This document shows positions 8,878 through 18,067 of a stretch of 64,000 nucleotides of DNA, piece by piece. The notes under the pieces were generated by a model. It made no database searches, had not been told where the DNA came from, and saw nothing but the letters and a program-made list of their open reading frames with translations. The DNA comes from an uncultured Odoribacter sp. (GTDB lineage: Bacteria; Bacteroidota; Bacteroidia; Bacteroidales; Marinifilaceae): contig CAJUQA010000001.1 of the NCBI GenBank assembly GCA_910588375.1, positions 1 to 64,000 on the forward strand, in the 5' to 3' direction. Positions within the stretch are counted from its first letter, which is position 1, and every line of letters begins with the position of its first letter. The position numbers and the translations under genes were made by a program.

Positions 8878-8883
8878 TCGTTT

Positions 8884-10089
8884 TTATTTTATTCCGAGTT
8901 TGTCTTTCAGGGCTTGCGGAAGGGCATCTTTGTGAATCATCACGGATGTCGTTTTGTAAGCGACGAAAGGATAGGAGGCGTACAGATAGCCGTGGTATTT
9001 GTTGTAGTCTCCCCAGGAGTTTTTAACGATGAAGTATTTGTTTCCGTTTTGGTCTACTGCTTTTCCTACGACGTGCATGCCGTGGTCGTCGGTGGTTTCG
9101 TAGTTGTCAAATGCTTCCTGGCGCATTTCCTGGGTAATTTGTTTCTGTACGACGGGTTTTTCAGCCAGTTTGGCCTGTTTGTCGGTTTTGTTCATTTTTA
9201 CCCATTTGGCGATTTCAGCGTCTTTGGTTTCTACGTTTTCGATATCCGGAATGATGGCGATGCCGTCTCTCAGGAAGCCGGTTTCGGATACGTCAGAACC
9301 CCAGGAAAAGGTGTAGCCGTTGTCAATGGCTTTGTCCAGTACGTCCATGAGTTCGTCAAGAGGCAGGTTGTAGCTCATTTCACCAATCCAGTTGTCCGGT
9401 ACTTCTACGGCAAATTGGGTGTAGAAGGGATGGTGGGTGAAGGAGGTAAGGCTGACGTAGTCGTCCATGTTGAGGCCGGTGGCTTCTTTGTAGAAGGACA
9501 TCGGGGTGTATTCTTTTCCGCGGAAGGTGAATTTTTCCGGTTTTTCACCGAGGTAGGCGTCCAGGATGGCGTCGTATCCCTGTTTCCAGGCGGTGCTGAT
9601 TTTGCGGTTCGGATTTTTTACGATGACATCCACGTAGGCTTTCAGTATGCCGTCAAGTTCGCCGTGGGCGTGTACTTTTTCACCGTAGTTCAGTCCTTTG
9701 TATGTTTCTAACGGAACGATACCGTAGTTTTTGATGGCCCAGGTTACATCGGCAGAGGCACCGCCTTGTCCGAAGTTCATACAGCCGTGCATGCGGACGT
9801 ATTTGTTGGCTTTTTCGTCGTAGGTGTTCCATACGATGTACATGGGCGAAAGGCTTACGGAGTCTTTGCCGAGACGCATGATTTCAGATTCCAGGAATGA
9901 AATGGTTGACCATGACCAGCAGGTGCCGGCTCTGTCCTGTGATTTTACGGAAGTGGTCGGAAGGCGTTTGAGTTCGGTGAAGACGTAGCCTTCTTTGGTG
10001 TCTTCTTTTTTCTTTTTGCTGTCGCCTGCTGTGGCGATTGTGGCGCAAGCCAGCAATAAGCCCAGGGTTAAGAGTGCAGTTCTTTTCAT
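8884..10089 (-). CDS. Secreted C1 (papain-like) cysteine peptidase, bleomycin-hydrolase type
   Basis: A 401-residue protein with a Sec signal peptide over the first ~21 residues, followed by a lysine-rich stretch. The catalytic Cys is C57 in DRAGTCWSWS, with the His in DDHGMHVVG near residue 340 and the Asn in VKNSWGDY near 358. This order and spacing match PepC/BlmH-like C1 peptidases, several of which in Bacteroidetes are exported aminopeptidases. A periplasmic or extracellular peptide-trimming role is inferred. It is probably transcribed alone from a weak -7-like box (minus-strand TACCTTTA at 10130-10137). Confidence 0.9.
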   Translation of the reverse strand: MKRTALLTLGLLLACATIATAGDSKKKKEDTKEGYVFTELKRLPTTSVKSQDRAGTCWSWSTISFLESEIMRLGKDSVSLSPMYIVWNTYDEKANKYVRMHGCMNFGQGGASADVTWAIKNYGIVPLETYKGLNYGEKVHAHGELDGILKAYVDVIVKNPNRKISTAWKQGYDAILDAYLGEKPEKFTFRGKEYTPMSFYKEATGLNMDDYVSLTSFTHHPFYTQFAVEVPDNWIGEMSYNLPLDELMDVLDKAIDNGYTFSWGSDVSETGFLRDGIAIIPDIENVETKDAEIAKWVKMNKTDKQAKLAEKPVVQKQITQEMRQEAFDNYETTDDHGMHVVGKAVDQNGNKYFIVKNSWGDYNKYHGYLYASYPFVAYKTTSVMIHKDALPQALKDKLGIK

Positions 10090-10143
10090 GTTTTTATTTT
10101 ATTTATGTTGGTTAATTTATGAATGTCCGTAAAGGTAGTAATT

Positions 10144-11028
10144 TTATTTTAACCCGTCGTGCAGGAAGTGATATTTCCGGTTGCAGACGGCGATAAATAG
10201 GATACCGGCTATTAAAAGAATCAGCGTGTCCAGGTGGGAGGCCGAGGGGTTGAGGTCTTTAAATAGGGCGTGGGTCTGGAGTGCGGAGGCGTCGGAGGTG
10301 AAGGTGACGGCTGCCAGGATGTTGTTGGCGGCGTGTAGTCCGATGGCCAGTTCCAGTCCTTCGTCTTTGAGGGCAATGAAGCCCAGTATCAGTCCCATGG
10401 TGATGTATTGCGGCAGGGCGATTTCCGCTCCGAAGTTTTTGACTTCGGGGTTGGCGCCGTGCATGAGTCCGAAGAGGATGGCGACGATGAGGAAAGCGAC
10501 CCAGCGGGATTTGAAAAAGAGGGTGAATCCCTGCATGAGGTAGCCTCTGAATATGATTTCTTCGAAGGCGGTCTGGAAGGGAAGCAGTAATAAGGAAATT
10601 GCTGCCAATCCGATGAAGTTGACCGGTTCGAATTGGAAGACGATTTCGTTTTCTTCGCTGGTGCAGATGGTGATAAGTATGGTTAGCAGGCTTAACACGG
10701 CCCATATTCCTGCTCCGAAGAAGAAGCGTTGCCAGTTGAATTTCGGACGGCTGGTCACGATGTCCAGGTAGTTTTTCCGGTGGATGTATTTGACGCAGAA
10801 AAACAGGGAGAAGAATCCGGCGACAAAGGTGAGCAGGGTCAGTGCCAGTCCCAGGTTGGTGTCAGTGGTGACTTCCAGTCCTCCGTTTTGCAGGGTTTCC
10901 GGGTTGGTGACCAGGAGGTATATGACCAGAGGGAGGCTGGCTATCTGCATGACGAGGAAAACAATCAGAATGGTCAGTATGTAAAGGAACCAGTTGTTTT
11001 TTCCGGTGGAGGCTTGTTCGATGAACAT
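10144..11028 (-). CDS. CPBP family intramembrane glutamic endopeptidase
   Basis: A 294-residue polytopic membrane protein with about eight hydrophobic segments. The three family motifs are present: EEIIFR (E156, E157, R161), FGLMHG (H190) and HAANN (H232, N235). These are the Abi/CAAX protease catalytic residues. Family members act as prenyl-protein proteases or in bacteriocin and stress functions; the substrate here is unknown. The gene starts 13 bases after ftsK, so it is probably co-transcribed with it. Confidence 0.88.
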   Translation of the reverse strand: MFIEQASTGKNNWFLYILTILIVFLVMQIASLPLVIYLLVTNPETLQNGGLEVTTDTNLGLALTLLTFVAGFFSLFFCVKYIHRKNYLDIVTSRPKFNWQRFFFGAGIWAVLSLLTILITICTSEENEIVFQFEPVNFIGLAAISLLLLPFQTAFEEIIFRGYLMQGFTLFFKSRWVAFLIVAILFGLMHGANPEVKNFGAEIALPQYITMGLILGFIALKDEGLELAIGLHAANNILAAVTFTSDASALQTHALFKDLNPSASHLDTLILLIAGILFIAVCNRKYHFLHDGLK

Positions 11029-11041
11029 GGTTTATGTCAGT

Positions 11042-13633
11042 TTAAAATTTGTCGCTTAAGTTGTTCAGTAACATTTCGAGGCTGTATTCGTCGGGAATGA
11101 GTACCTGACGGGCTTTGCTTCCTTCAAAGGGGCCGACGATTCCGGCGGCTTCCAGTTGGTCGATGATGCGTCCCGCCCGGTTGTAGCCGATGGAGAAGCG
11201 GCGTTGTATGGAGGAGGTGGAGCCTTGCTGTGAGTTGACCACTAAGCGGGCTGCTTCTTCGAATAAGGGGTCTTTGGCTCCCAGGTCTGCGTCGGAGACG
11301 CCGCCTCCGCCTTCACCTTCGGGGGTGTATTCCGGTAATGCGAATGCCGACGGGTAGGATTGCTGGCCGGCGATGTAATGGGTGATGGCGTCGATTTCCG
11401 GGGTGTCGACAAAAGCGCATTGGACGCGGGTCATTTCGCTGCCGACGGAAATCAGCATGTCTCCCCGTCCGATGAGCTGGTTGGCTCCGGGGGAGTCGAG
11501 GATGGTGCGGGAGTCAATCATGGAGGCCACTTTGAAGGCGATGCGCGCCGGGAAGTTGGCTTTGATGACGCCGGTGATGATGTTGGTGGAAGGCCGTTGG
11601 GTGGCAATTATCATGTGTATCCCTACGGCACGGGCCAATTGTGCGATACGGGCGATGGGGGTCTCCACGTCTTTGCCTGCCGTCATGATGAGGTCGGCAA
11701 ATTCATCCACTACGACTACGATGTAGGGGAGGTATTTGTGTCCTTTCGCCGGATTGAGGTGGCGTTTGACGAATTTTTCGTTGTATTCTTTGATGTTCCG
11801 GACCTGGGCTTCTTTCAACAGGTCGTAGCGGCTGTCCATCTCAATGCAGAGGGAGTTCAGCGTGTTGATTACTTTGGTGGTCTCGGTGATGATGGCTTCG
11901 TCTTCGTCAGGGAGTTTGGCGAGGAAGTGTTTTTCAATGACGGAGTAGATGCTTAGTTCTACTTTTTTGGGGTCTACCATCACGAATTTGAGTTGTGACG
12001 GGTGTTTTTTGTAGAGCAAGGAGGTGATGATGGCATTCAGTCCTACGGATTTTCCTTGCCCGGTGGCACCGGCTACCAGCAGGTGGGGCATTTTGGCCAG
12101 GTCGAAGGTGTAGGTTTCGTTGGAGATGGTGCGTCCCAAGGCAATCGGTAGGGCGTATTTGGATTCCTGGAATTTTTTGGAGGCGATGATGCCCCGCATG
12201 GATACGATTTCCGGGTTTTGGTTCGGGACCTCAATACCGATGGTTCCGGCTCCGGGAATGGGGGCGATGATGCGGATTCCCAATGCCGCCAGGCTCAGCG
12301 CGATGTCGTCTTCCAGGTTTTTGATTTTGGATATTTTCACTCCCGGTGCCGGGATGATTTCGTAGAGGGTAACCGTCGGGCCGATGGTGGCTTTGATTTT
12401 GACGATTTCTATTTTGTAGTTCCGCAGGGTTTCGACGATTTTGTTTTTGTTTTCGTCGAGTTCTTCCTGGGTGACTTTGGGGTTGCCGCTGGAGTGTTCT
12501 TCCAGGAGGTCGAGGGACGGGTATTGGTAGTTGGACAAGTCGAGTGTGGGGTCGTAGTCGCCTTCGGGTTCGATGTTTTTGGCGACGGTTTCTTCCTGGT
12601 TTTCGGTGTTGACGGTCAGTTCGATGTCTTCGTCGTCTTCGTTTTCTTCGGGTGTCGCTTTGTAGTCAAGCAGTTCTTCCGGTTTATCGGTGTCCCATTC
12701 GTCGGCGGGCTGCATGTCTGTGATTTCCTGCTGGAATTCGAAGTCGTTGATGGATGCCGGTATGTTTTCGAATCCTTTTTCTATGTCGGTGCGGTCTGTT
12801 TCCGGATAGAGGTCGTCGGCGGGTTCGGCGTAGTCTTTCTCTTCCGTTTCCGGTATGGTTTCGTAGTTTTCTTCCGGGATGCGGAGTTCTTCTTCCGAAG
12901 TGAAAACGGGTTCGGGTTCGTCAGTAAATTCCGGTGTTTCTTGGTCTGTCGCAGTTTCCTGTAGCGGGGAGGTTTGTTGCAGTTTCTCTTTCTTTTTGGG
13001 GAAGAGGTTTTTCAGGAATGCGAGGCATTTATAGAATGTTTGTTCGAATCCGAAGAATAGGATGGTGGCGAATGTAAGCAGCAGAAGGAGGAAGGTGCCG
13101 ATGCCTCCGGTGAGGGCGTTGAGCCATTGGGTGACGAAGTAGCCGTGGGCTCCTCCCGGGTAGAGGTATCCCTGGCGGATGTCGAAGAAGGAGTATATCA
13201 TTTCGGCGAAGTAGCCAAGGAATAGGGAGATCCACAGGATGAGGAACAGGGTGATGAGTATTTTTTTCCGGAATCCTGTGATTTGTCTGCCGGCGGTGCG
13301 TATGCCGCACAGTATCAGCAGGTAGCAGAGGAGGAAGGAGGAGACGCCGAACCAGCGGTTGATGAATAGGTCGGATATCCAGGCTCCGAGTTTTCCGGCA
13401 GGGTTTTCCACTACGATGTCGGGGTTTGAGACTATTTTTCTCAGTCCTTTGTCGAGGAGGCTCTGGTCGATGCCTCCGGTGAGGAAGAATCCGCAGAATG
13501 CGAAGAAGAGGTAGCAGGAAAGGAGGATGAGTGTCAGTCCGATGATGACACGTGTCCGGGGTTCTTGCAGGAAGGAGAGGGCAGAGCCGGGTTCTTTTTT
13601 TTCTACCGGTTTGCGGTGTATGTTTTTTTTCAT
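11042..13633 (-). CDS. ftsK: DNA translocase FtsK
   Basis: A protein of about 863 residues. Four N-terminal membrane segments anchor it at the septum. An acidic Glu/Asp/Pro-rich linker follows (about residues 200-390). The motor domain has Walker A GATGQGKS near residue 520 and Walker B VVVVDEFADL further on. The last ~65 residues form the winged-helix gamma domain, with QRRFSIGYNRAGRIID, which reads KOPS-like sites. It drives terminal segregation and dimer resolution. An upstream in-frame GTG at 13657 lies inside a likely -7 box (TATATTCG, 13657-13664), so the ATG at 13633 is chosen. Confidence 0.93.
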   Translation of the reverse strand: MKKNIHRKPVEKKEPGSALSFLQEPRTRVIIGLTLILLSCYLFFAFCGFFLTGGIDQSLLDKGLRKIVSNPDIVVENPAGKLGAWISDLFINRWFGVSSFLLCYLLILCGIRTAGRQITGFRKKILITLFLILWISLFLGYFAEMIYSFFDIRQGYLYPGGAHGYFVTQWLNALTGGIGTFLLLLLTFATILFFGFEQTFYKCLAFLKNLFPKKKEKLQQTSPLQETATDQETPEFTDEPEPVFTSEEELRIPEENYETIPETEEKDYAEPADDLYPETDRTDIEKGFENIPASINDFEFQQEITDMQPADEWDTDKPEELLDYKATPEENEDDEDIELTVNTENQEETVAKNIEPEGDYDPTLDLSNYQYPSLDLLEEHSSGNPKVTQEELDENKNKIVETLRNYKIEIVKIKATIGPTVTLYEIIPAPGVKISKIKNLEDDIALSLAALGIRIIAPIPGAGTIGIEVPNQNPEIVSMRGIIASKKFQESKYALPIALGRTISNETYTFDLAKMPHLLVAGATGQGKSVGLNAIITSLLYKKHPSQLKFVMVDPKKVELSIYSVIEKHFLAKLPDEDEAIITETTKVINTLNSLCIEMDSRYDLLKEAQVRNIKEYNEKFVKRHLNPAKGHKYLPYIVVVVDEFADLIMTAGKDVETPIARIAQLARAVGIHMIIATQRPSTNIITGVIKANFPARIAFKVASMIDSRTILDSPGANQLIGRGDMLISVGSEMTRVQCAFVDTPEIDAITHYIAGQQSYPSAFALPEYTPEGEGGGGVSDADLGAKDPLFEEAARLVVNSQQGSTSSIQRRFSIGYNRAGRIIDQLEAAGIVGPFEGSKARQVLIPDEYSLEMLLNNLSDKF

Positions 13634-13670
13634 GAATAGTGCGGTTTTTAAGCGCACGAATATACGAATT

Positions 13671-14417
13671 TTAATTCATATTTTTTATCTGCCATGCTTG
13701 TTTTGTTTCTCCGCTTTGCGGGGTGTGCAGGGGGCGGGAGGAGGTGGTGCATTGGGAGATGACGCGTAGGCGGTAGTTGCCCGGCGGGAGGGCGGGAACG
13801 GTTGCCATGATTACGGAGCGGGTGTTTTGCAGCATGGCGTCCGGGGTGATGTGTGCGGCGGTTTTGTTTGTTTCGGCATTGATGAAGTAGAGGCCGCGTG
13901 TGGGGTCGTCGCCGTTCATGAGGAGGTGGGAGCCTTTGATGATGAGCACGTCGCGGGTGTGCCATTCCTGCCGACCGTCGTTGACGGCATAGATGTTTTC
14001 CACGTGGCTGCATGTGGGACCGGTTTCCCGTCGGGGTATGGTCTTGAAAAGGGGATCGGCGAGGTGTTCCTTGAGGCGGGGGCTCATGGCGTAGCGTATG
14101 ACGGCTTTGTTTTGTTCCCTTACGGAGGGCTGGATGCGGTCGTATCCCCACAGGCCTGTGACGGTGGGGGTCAGTGTGCCTAAGTGGCCCGATACGGCAA
14201 ATCCTTCGATGAGGCAGTCTTCGATGATTTTTTCCATGATGGAGAGGATGGCGTATGTGTTTTCGGCTTTGTAGATGCCTGTGCGTTTTTCCATGATGGC
14301 GGCTAATTCTTTGAGGGTGACGGTGCCGCGTAGTTGCACGCGGGGATAAGTTGCCTGTTTGTCCGAGAGGTTGTAGCGGTAGAGTCCCACTTCCCAGTTG
14401 ACGCGTTTCTTTTTCAT
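13671..14417 (-). CDS. HU/IHF-like DNA-binding protein with DUF4469-type C-terminus
   Basis: A 248-residue protein. The N-terminal ~125 residues resemble the HU-like domain of Bacteroidetes DNA-binding proteins: a TVTLKELAAIMEKRTG helix, then a DCLIEGFAVSGHLGTLTPTV strand pair. The C-terminal half, with LLMNGDDPTRGLYFIN and LPPGNYRLRVISQC, looks like the DUF4469 Ig-like fold found in this group. The function is unknown; nucleoid or regulatory DNA binding is inferred. It sits 37 bases upstream of ftsK. Its own 5' region carries a weak -7 box (minus-strand TATCTTTA, 14461-14468) and, just beyond it, a 22-bp-periodic array. Confidence 0.75.
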   Translation of the reverse strand: MKKKRVNWEVGLYRYNLSDKQATYPRVQLRGTVTLKELAAIMEKRTGIYKAENTYAILSIMEKIIEDCLIEGFAVSGHLGTLTPTVTGLWGYDRIQPSVREQNKAVIRYAMSPRLKEHLADPLFKTIPRRETGPTCSHVENIYAVNDGRQEWHTRDVLIIKGSHLLMNGDDPTRGLYFINAETNKTAAHITPDAMLQNTRSVIMATVPALPPGNYRLRVISQCTTSSRPLHTPQSGETKQAWQIKNMN

Positions 14418-14478
14418 GGTTTCCGGTAGGTTTGTGTGATAGTGTGTTGTCTTTCCGCAGTAAAGATATAGTTTTTAT

Positions 14479-14551
14479 CGGAATAAACAATTATTCCGGA
14501 TGGAATATTATTCTATTCCAGGCGGAATAATTTAATATTCCGTTCGGAATA
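14479..14551. promoter_or_regulatory. 22-bp periodic array of alternating CGGAATA/TATTCCG half-sites
   Basis: Seven half-sites alternate in orientation. Forward CGGAATA-like sites start at 14479, 14501, 14523 and 14545. Reverse TATTCC(G) sites start at 14492, 14514 and 14536. Each series repeats at exactly 22 bases, two helical turns. The array begins about 11 bases beyond the likely -7 box of the DUF4469 gene, covering the -33 region. It reads as an operator array for a cooperative dimer; autoregulation by the HU-like product is one possibility. Confidence 0.7.
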
Positions 14552-14647
14552 TGAAGTGTTCTGCGGGCGTATGGGGATGTGGAATGTGTCCGGAGGAGGA
14601 GGTTGCGTCCTCGGGACTTTTGTGGTAGAGGGGGAAAGGAGGCTGTT

Positions 14648-16294
14648 TTATTGGTAAAGGAATCTTTTTATGCTCCGTTTGGGTGTTTTTTCAAATTCTT
14701 CGTTGTAGATTCTGATTTTGGCAATCTGGCTGTAGGCAGGCAGCATCTGGTTGAGGGCTTTCCTGTTTTCTTCCATGATGGCGGGGATTTCGCTTTCGGC
14801 AATCCGGGCGGCGTGGAGGCTGTCGAAGTCGGGATAGATGAGGGCCACTAATTTTCCGTCTTGTTCGATGACGATGGATTCGGTGACGTGTTGCATGTTG
14901 TTGAGGCGGTCTTCTATTTCTTCGGGGTAGATGTTTTGTCCACTGGGTCCCAGGAGCATGTTTTTGCTTCGTCCTTTGATGAAGAGGTAGCCGTCGGCGT
15001 CGATGAGTCCGAGGTCGCCGGTGTGTAGCCATCCGTTGGCGTCGAGGGCAGCGGCGGTGGCTTCGGGGTTTTTGAAGTATCCGGTCATGACGCAGTCACC
15101 TTTTGCCAGGATTTCGCCGACGGTGTTTTGCGGGTCGTCGGAGTCGATGCGCAGTTGTACGCGGTTGACGGCTTTCCCGCAGGAGCCTTGTTTGAAGGTT
15201 TGCCAGTCGTCGTAGCTGAGCAGGGGGCCGCATTCGGTCATGCCGTAGCCTACGGTGTAGGGGAAGCGGATGGTGCGCAGGAAGTTTTCGACTTCTTTGT
15301 TGAGTGCCGCGCCGCCGATGATGATTTCCTGGAATTTTCCTCCTAAGGCGTCGATGAGTTTTTGCCGGATGGTGTCTTTGATTTTGTCGTTGATGATGGG
15401 GATGTTCATCAGCAGTTTCATGTGCGGCTTTTCGATGGCGGGGAATATTTTTTTGCGGATGATTTTTTCGATGATGAGGGGTACGGTGATAATGAGGTCT
15501 GGTTTTACTTCCGCAAAGGCGTCGGCAATGATTTTTGGCGACGGGGTGCGCGACAGGAAGTGGATGTGGGTGCCGTTGACGAATTGGTAGATGAATTCGA
15601 ATGCGAGTCCGTACATGTGGGCCATGGGGAGCATGCAGACGATTTGGGTGCCGGGGTTGAATCCGAGTACTTCGATGCCGAATTTCATGTTTGTCCAAAG
15701 GCTCCGGTAGGTGAGCATGACGCCTTTGGAGCTGCTGGTGGTCCCGGAGGTGTAGTTGATGAGTGCCAGCTCGTCCAGTTGGTCGTGGGTGTATTTTACG
15801 TCGTTGGCGGTGAAGCGGTCGGGGTATTTTTTCCCGAAGAGTTCGTTGAGGCGTTCCCGGGCCTGGGTGAGTTCGGGTTTGTTGCTGTGGCGTAGGGAGA
15901 AGTCTTCGATGCGGATGATGCCGTCGAGGTCGGGCATGGCCGTTTCGTCGAGGTTTTCCCAAACGACGTCTCCCACGAAGAGGAGGCGGGCTTCGGAGTG
16001 GTTGACGATGTGGTGTATGTTGTCGGGTTTGAATTCGTTGAGTATGGGTACGGCTATCGCGCCGTAGGTGAGGGTGGCCAGGAAGGCGATGCCCCAGGAG
16101 GACATGTTGCGGCTGCAGAGGGCTATTTTGTCGCCTTTCCGGATGCCGCTGTGTTCGAAGAGGATGTGTAGTTTTTCAATTTTGCGCGCCACGTCTTTGT
16201 AGGAGGAGGTGGCACCTTTGAAGTCGGTGAGGGAGGGTAGGTCCCAGTTTTTTTTGATACTTTCTTCAACGTATTTCAGAAAACATTCCTGCAT
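14648..16294 (-). CDS. Long-chain fatty acid-CoA ligase (AMP-binding), copy 2
   Basis: A 548-residue ANL-superfamily enzyme. It has the phosphate loop YTSGTTSSSKGV near residue 185, the adenylate motif YGMTECGP near 345 and the hinge GWLHTGDLG near 430, ending with a K-rich EKTPKRSIKRFLYQ segment holding the likely catalytic lysine. It activates fatty acids to acyl-AMP and then acyl-CoA. The start at 16294 aligns with the same-length upstream copy. The reading frame stays open far upstream into that neighbour, but only as a shadow. The two ligases are obvious paralogues in tandem. Confidence 0.88.
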   Translation of the reverse strand: MQECFLKYVEESIKKNWDLPSLTDFKGATSSYKDVARKIEKLHILFEHSGIRKGDKIALCSRNMSSWGIAFLATLTYGAIAVPILNEFKPDNIHHIVNHSEARLLFVGDVVWENLDETAMPDLDGIIRIEDFSLRHSNKPELTQARERLNELFGKKYPDRFTANDVKYTHDQLDELALINYTSGTTSSSKGVMLTYRSLWTNMKFGIEVLGFNPGTQIVCMLPMAHMYGLAFEFIYQFVNGTHIHFLSRTPSPKIIADAFAEVKPDLIITVPLIIEKIIRKKIFPAIEKPHMKLLMNIPIINDKIKDTIRQKLIDALGGKFQEIIIGGAALNKEVENFLRTIRFPYTVGYGMTECGPLLSYDDWQTFKQGSCGKAVNRVQLRIDSDDPQNTVGEILAKGDCVMTGYFKNPEATAAALDANGWLHTGDLGLIDADGYLFIKGRSKNMLLGPSGQNIYPEEIEDRLNNMQHVTESIVIEQDGKLVALIYPDFDSLHAARIAESEIPAIMEENRKALNQMLPAYSQIAKIRIYNEEFEKTPKRSIKRFLYQ

Positions 16295-16383
16295 GGTCAT
16301 TTGCTTTAAACGAGCCAAAGATAGATTTTTCGTCCAGAATGTCAAAATAAAAGCGGTTGTTTGCCGGAGTTTTGGGGTGCGGG

Positions 16384-18030
16384 TTATTGGTAGAGGTAGC
16401 GTTTGATGCTTTTTTTGGGTGTTTTTTCGAATTCTTTCGCGCGTATTTTCAGACGGCTGATCTGGCTGTATGCGGGCAGGAGTTCGTTCAGCTGTTTGCG
16501 GTCTTGTTCGAGTTGCCGGGTGAGGGCTTCTTCGGATAGTCCCGCCGTTTTTGCCGCTTCGAAGTCGGGGTAGATGAGGGCTGTCAGTTTGCCGTTTTGT
16601 TCGATGATCAGGGATTCGCTGACGTAGGGCATGACGTTGAGTTTGTCTTCTATTTCTTCGGGGTAGATGTTTTGTCCGCTGGGGCCGAGTATCATGTTTT
16701 TGCTTCGTCCTTTGATGTATAGGTATCCGCTTTCGTCGAGGATGCCGAGGTCGCCGGTGTGCAGCCATCCGTCGGCGTCGATGGCAGTGTTGGTGGCCTG
16801 AGGATTTTTGTAGTATCCTTTCATGAGGTTGTCGCCTTTGACGCATATTTCGCCCACGGTGCGCCGGGGGTTGGGGGAGTCTATCCGTATTTCCATCCGG
16901 TCGATGGCTTTTCCGCAGGAACCGGGGCGGAAGGTTATCCAGTCGTCGAAGGAGATGCCGGGGCCGCATTCGGTCATGCCGTAGCCTACGGTGTAGGGGA
17001 AGCGGACGGAGGCAAGGAATGCTTCTACTTCGTGGTTGAGGGCGGCTCCTCCCACGGCGAGCAGTTTGAAGCGGCCTCCGAAGGCGTTTTGTATTTTCTG
17101 CCGGATGGTCGCTTTGATTTTTTTGTTGAGGTAGGGTGTCCTGAGCAGGAGCCGTATGTGGAAGCGTTTGAGTTTGGGCAGGACTCTTTTGCGGATGATT
17201 TTTTCGATGATAAGCGGTACGGCGACGATGAGATGGGGGCGGATTTGGGTGAATACTTCCGTGATGACTCCCGGGGACGGGGTTTTGGTGAGGAAGTATA
17301 TTTGGGAGCCGCTGGCAAAGGGGTAGATGAATTCGAATGCGAGGCCGTACATGTGGGCCATGGTGAGTATGGCCACGAGTTTGTTGCCCGGTTGGTAGCC
17401 CATCTGGTCGAGGGCGAAGCGGAGGTTGGACCACATGCTCCGGTAGGGGAGTATGACGCCTTTGGAGCCGCTGGTGGTTCCGGAGGTGTAGTTGATGAGG
17501 GCTGTTTCGTCGGGTTGTTCCCGGCGGTAGCTGATGTTTTCCGGTGTGAAGCGGTCTTTGAATTTTTCTTCGAAGAGTTCGTTTATTTTTTCCCGGATGT
17601 GGTTTAGCAGGGGGAGCCGGCTGTGTCGGATGGTGTAGTCTTCCATGCGTATGATGCCGTCGAGGTGGGGCATGTGCTGGTGGTCGAGTGTGGCCCAGTT
17701 GCCGTCGCCGACGAATAGAAGCCGGGCTTCGGAGTGGTTGATGATGTGGTGTATGTTGTCGGGTTTGAATTCGTGGAGGATGGGGATGACAATGGCTCCA
17801 TGGGAGAGGGCGGCGATGAAGGCGATGCCCCAGTGGGCGCTGTTGCGGCTGCATAGGGCTATTTTGTCACCTTTTTTTATTCCGGTGTGTTCGAACCAGA
17901 GGCGCAGTTTTTCGATTTTCCGGGCTACGTCGCGGTAGGCGTAGCTGATGCCTTTGTAGTCGGTGAGGGAGGGCAGGTCCCAGTGTGTTTTTATGCTGTA
18001 TTCCAGTAGTCCCAGGAAGCTTTCTTCCAT
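16384..18030 (-). CDS. Long-chain fatty acid-CoA ligase (AMP-binding), copy 1
   Basis: A 548-residue paralogue of the following gene, with the same length and the same motifs: YTSGTTSGSKGV, YGMTECGPG, GWLHTGDLG and a C-terminal EKTPKKSIKRYLYQ. Stretches such as FKPDNIHHI and NHSEARLLFVGD are nearly identical in both copies, so a tandem duplication is clear. The two may differ in chain length or substrate, with most divergence in the 200-330 region. It lies 37 bases after the ion-channel gene and 89 bases before copy 2, a plausible three-gene operon. Confidence 0.88.
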   Translation of the reverse strand: MEESFLGLLEYSIKTHWDLPSLTDYKGISYAYRDVARKIEKLRLWFEHTGIKKGDKIALCSRNSAHWGIAFIAALSHGAIVIPILHEFKPDNIHHIINHSEARLLFVGDGNWATLDHQHMPHLDGIIRMEDYTIRHSRLPLLNHIREKINELFEEKFKDRFTPENISYRREQPDETALINYTSGTTSGSKGVILPYRSMWSNLRFALDQMGYQPGNKLVAILTMAHMYGLAFEFIYPFASGSQIYFLTKTPSPGVITEVFTQIRPHLIVAVPLIIEKIIRKRVLPKLKRFHIRLLLRTPYLNKKIKATIRQKIQNAFGGRFKLLAVGGAALNHEVEAFLASVRFPYTVGYGMTECGPGISFDDWITFRPGSCGKAIDRMEIRIDSPNPRRTVGEICVKGDNLMKGYYKNPQATNTAIDADGWLHTGDLGILDESGYLYIKGRSKNMILGPSGQNIYPEEIEDKLNVMPYVSESLIIEQNGKLTALIYPDFEAAKTAGLSEEALTRQLEQDRKQLNELLPAYSQISRLKIRAKEFEKTPKKSIKRYLYQ

Positions 18031-18067
18031 GATGTGTCGTTTTACAGGTTGGTGTATTGTGTTTAAG

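Noticed and set aside
12218..17607. Plus-strand open frames of 170-280 codons opposite ftsK and the ligases
   Set aside because: They are dominated by Val, Phe, Gly and Asp in antisense register and have no promoter or conserved motif.
14648..17854. A single 1068-codon open frame suggesting a fusion protein
   Set aside because: The upstream ~520 codons are a low-complexity Arg/His/Pro-rich shadow of the first acyl-CoA ligase in another frame; the real gene starts at 16294 and matches its paralogue in length.
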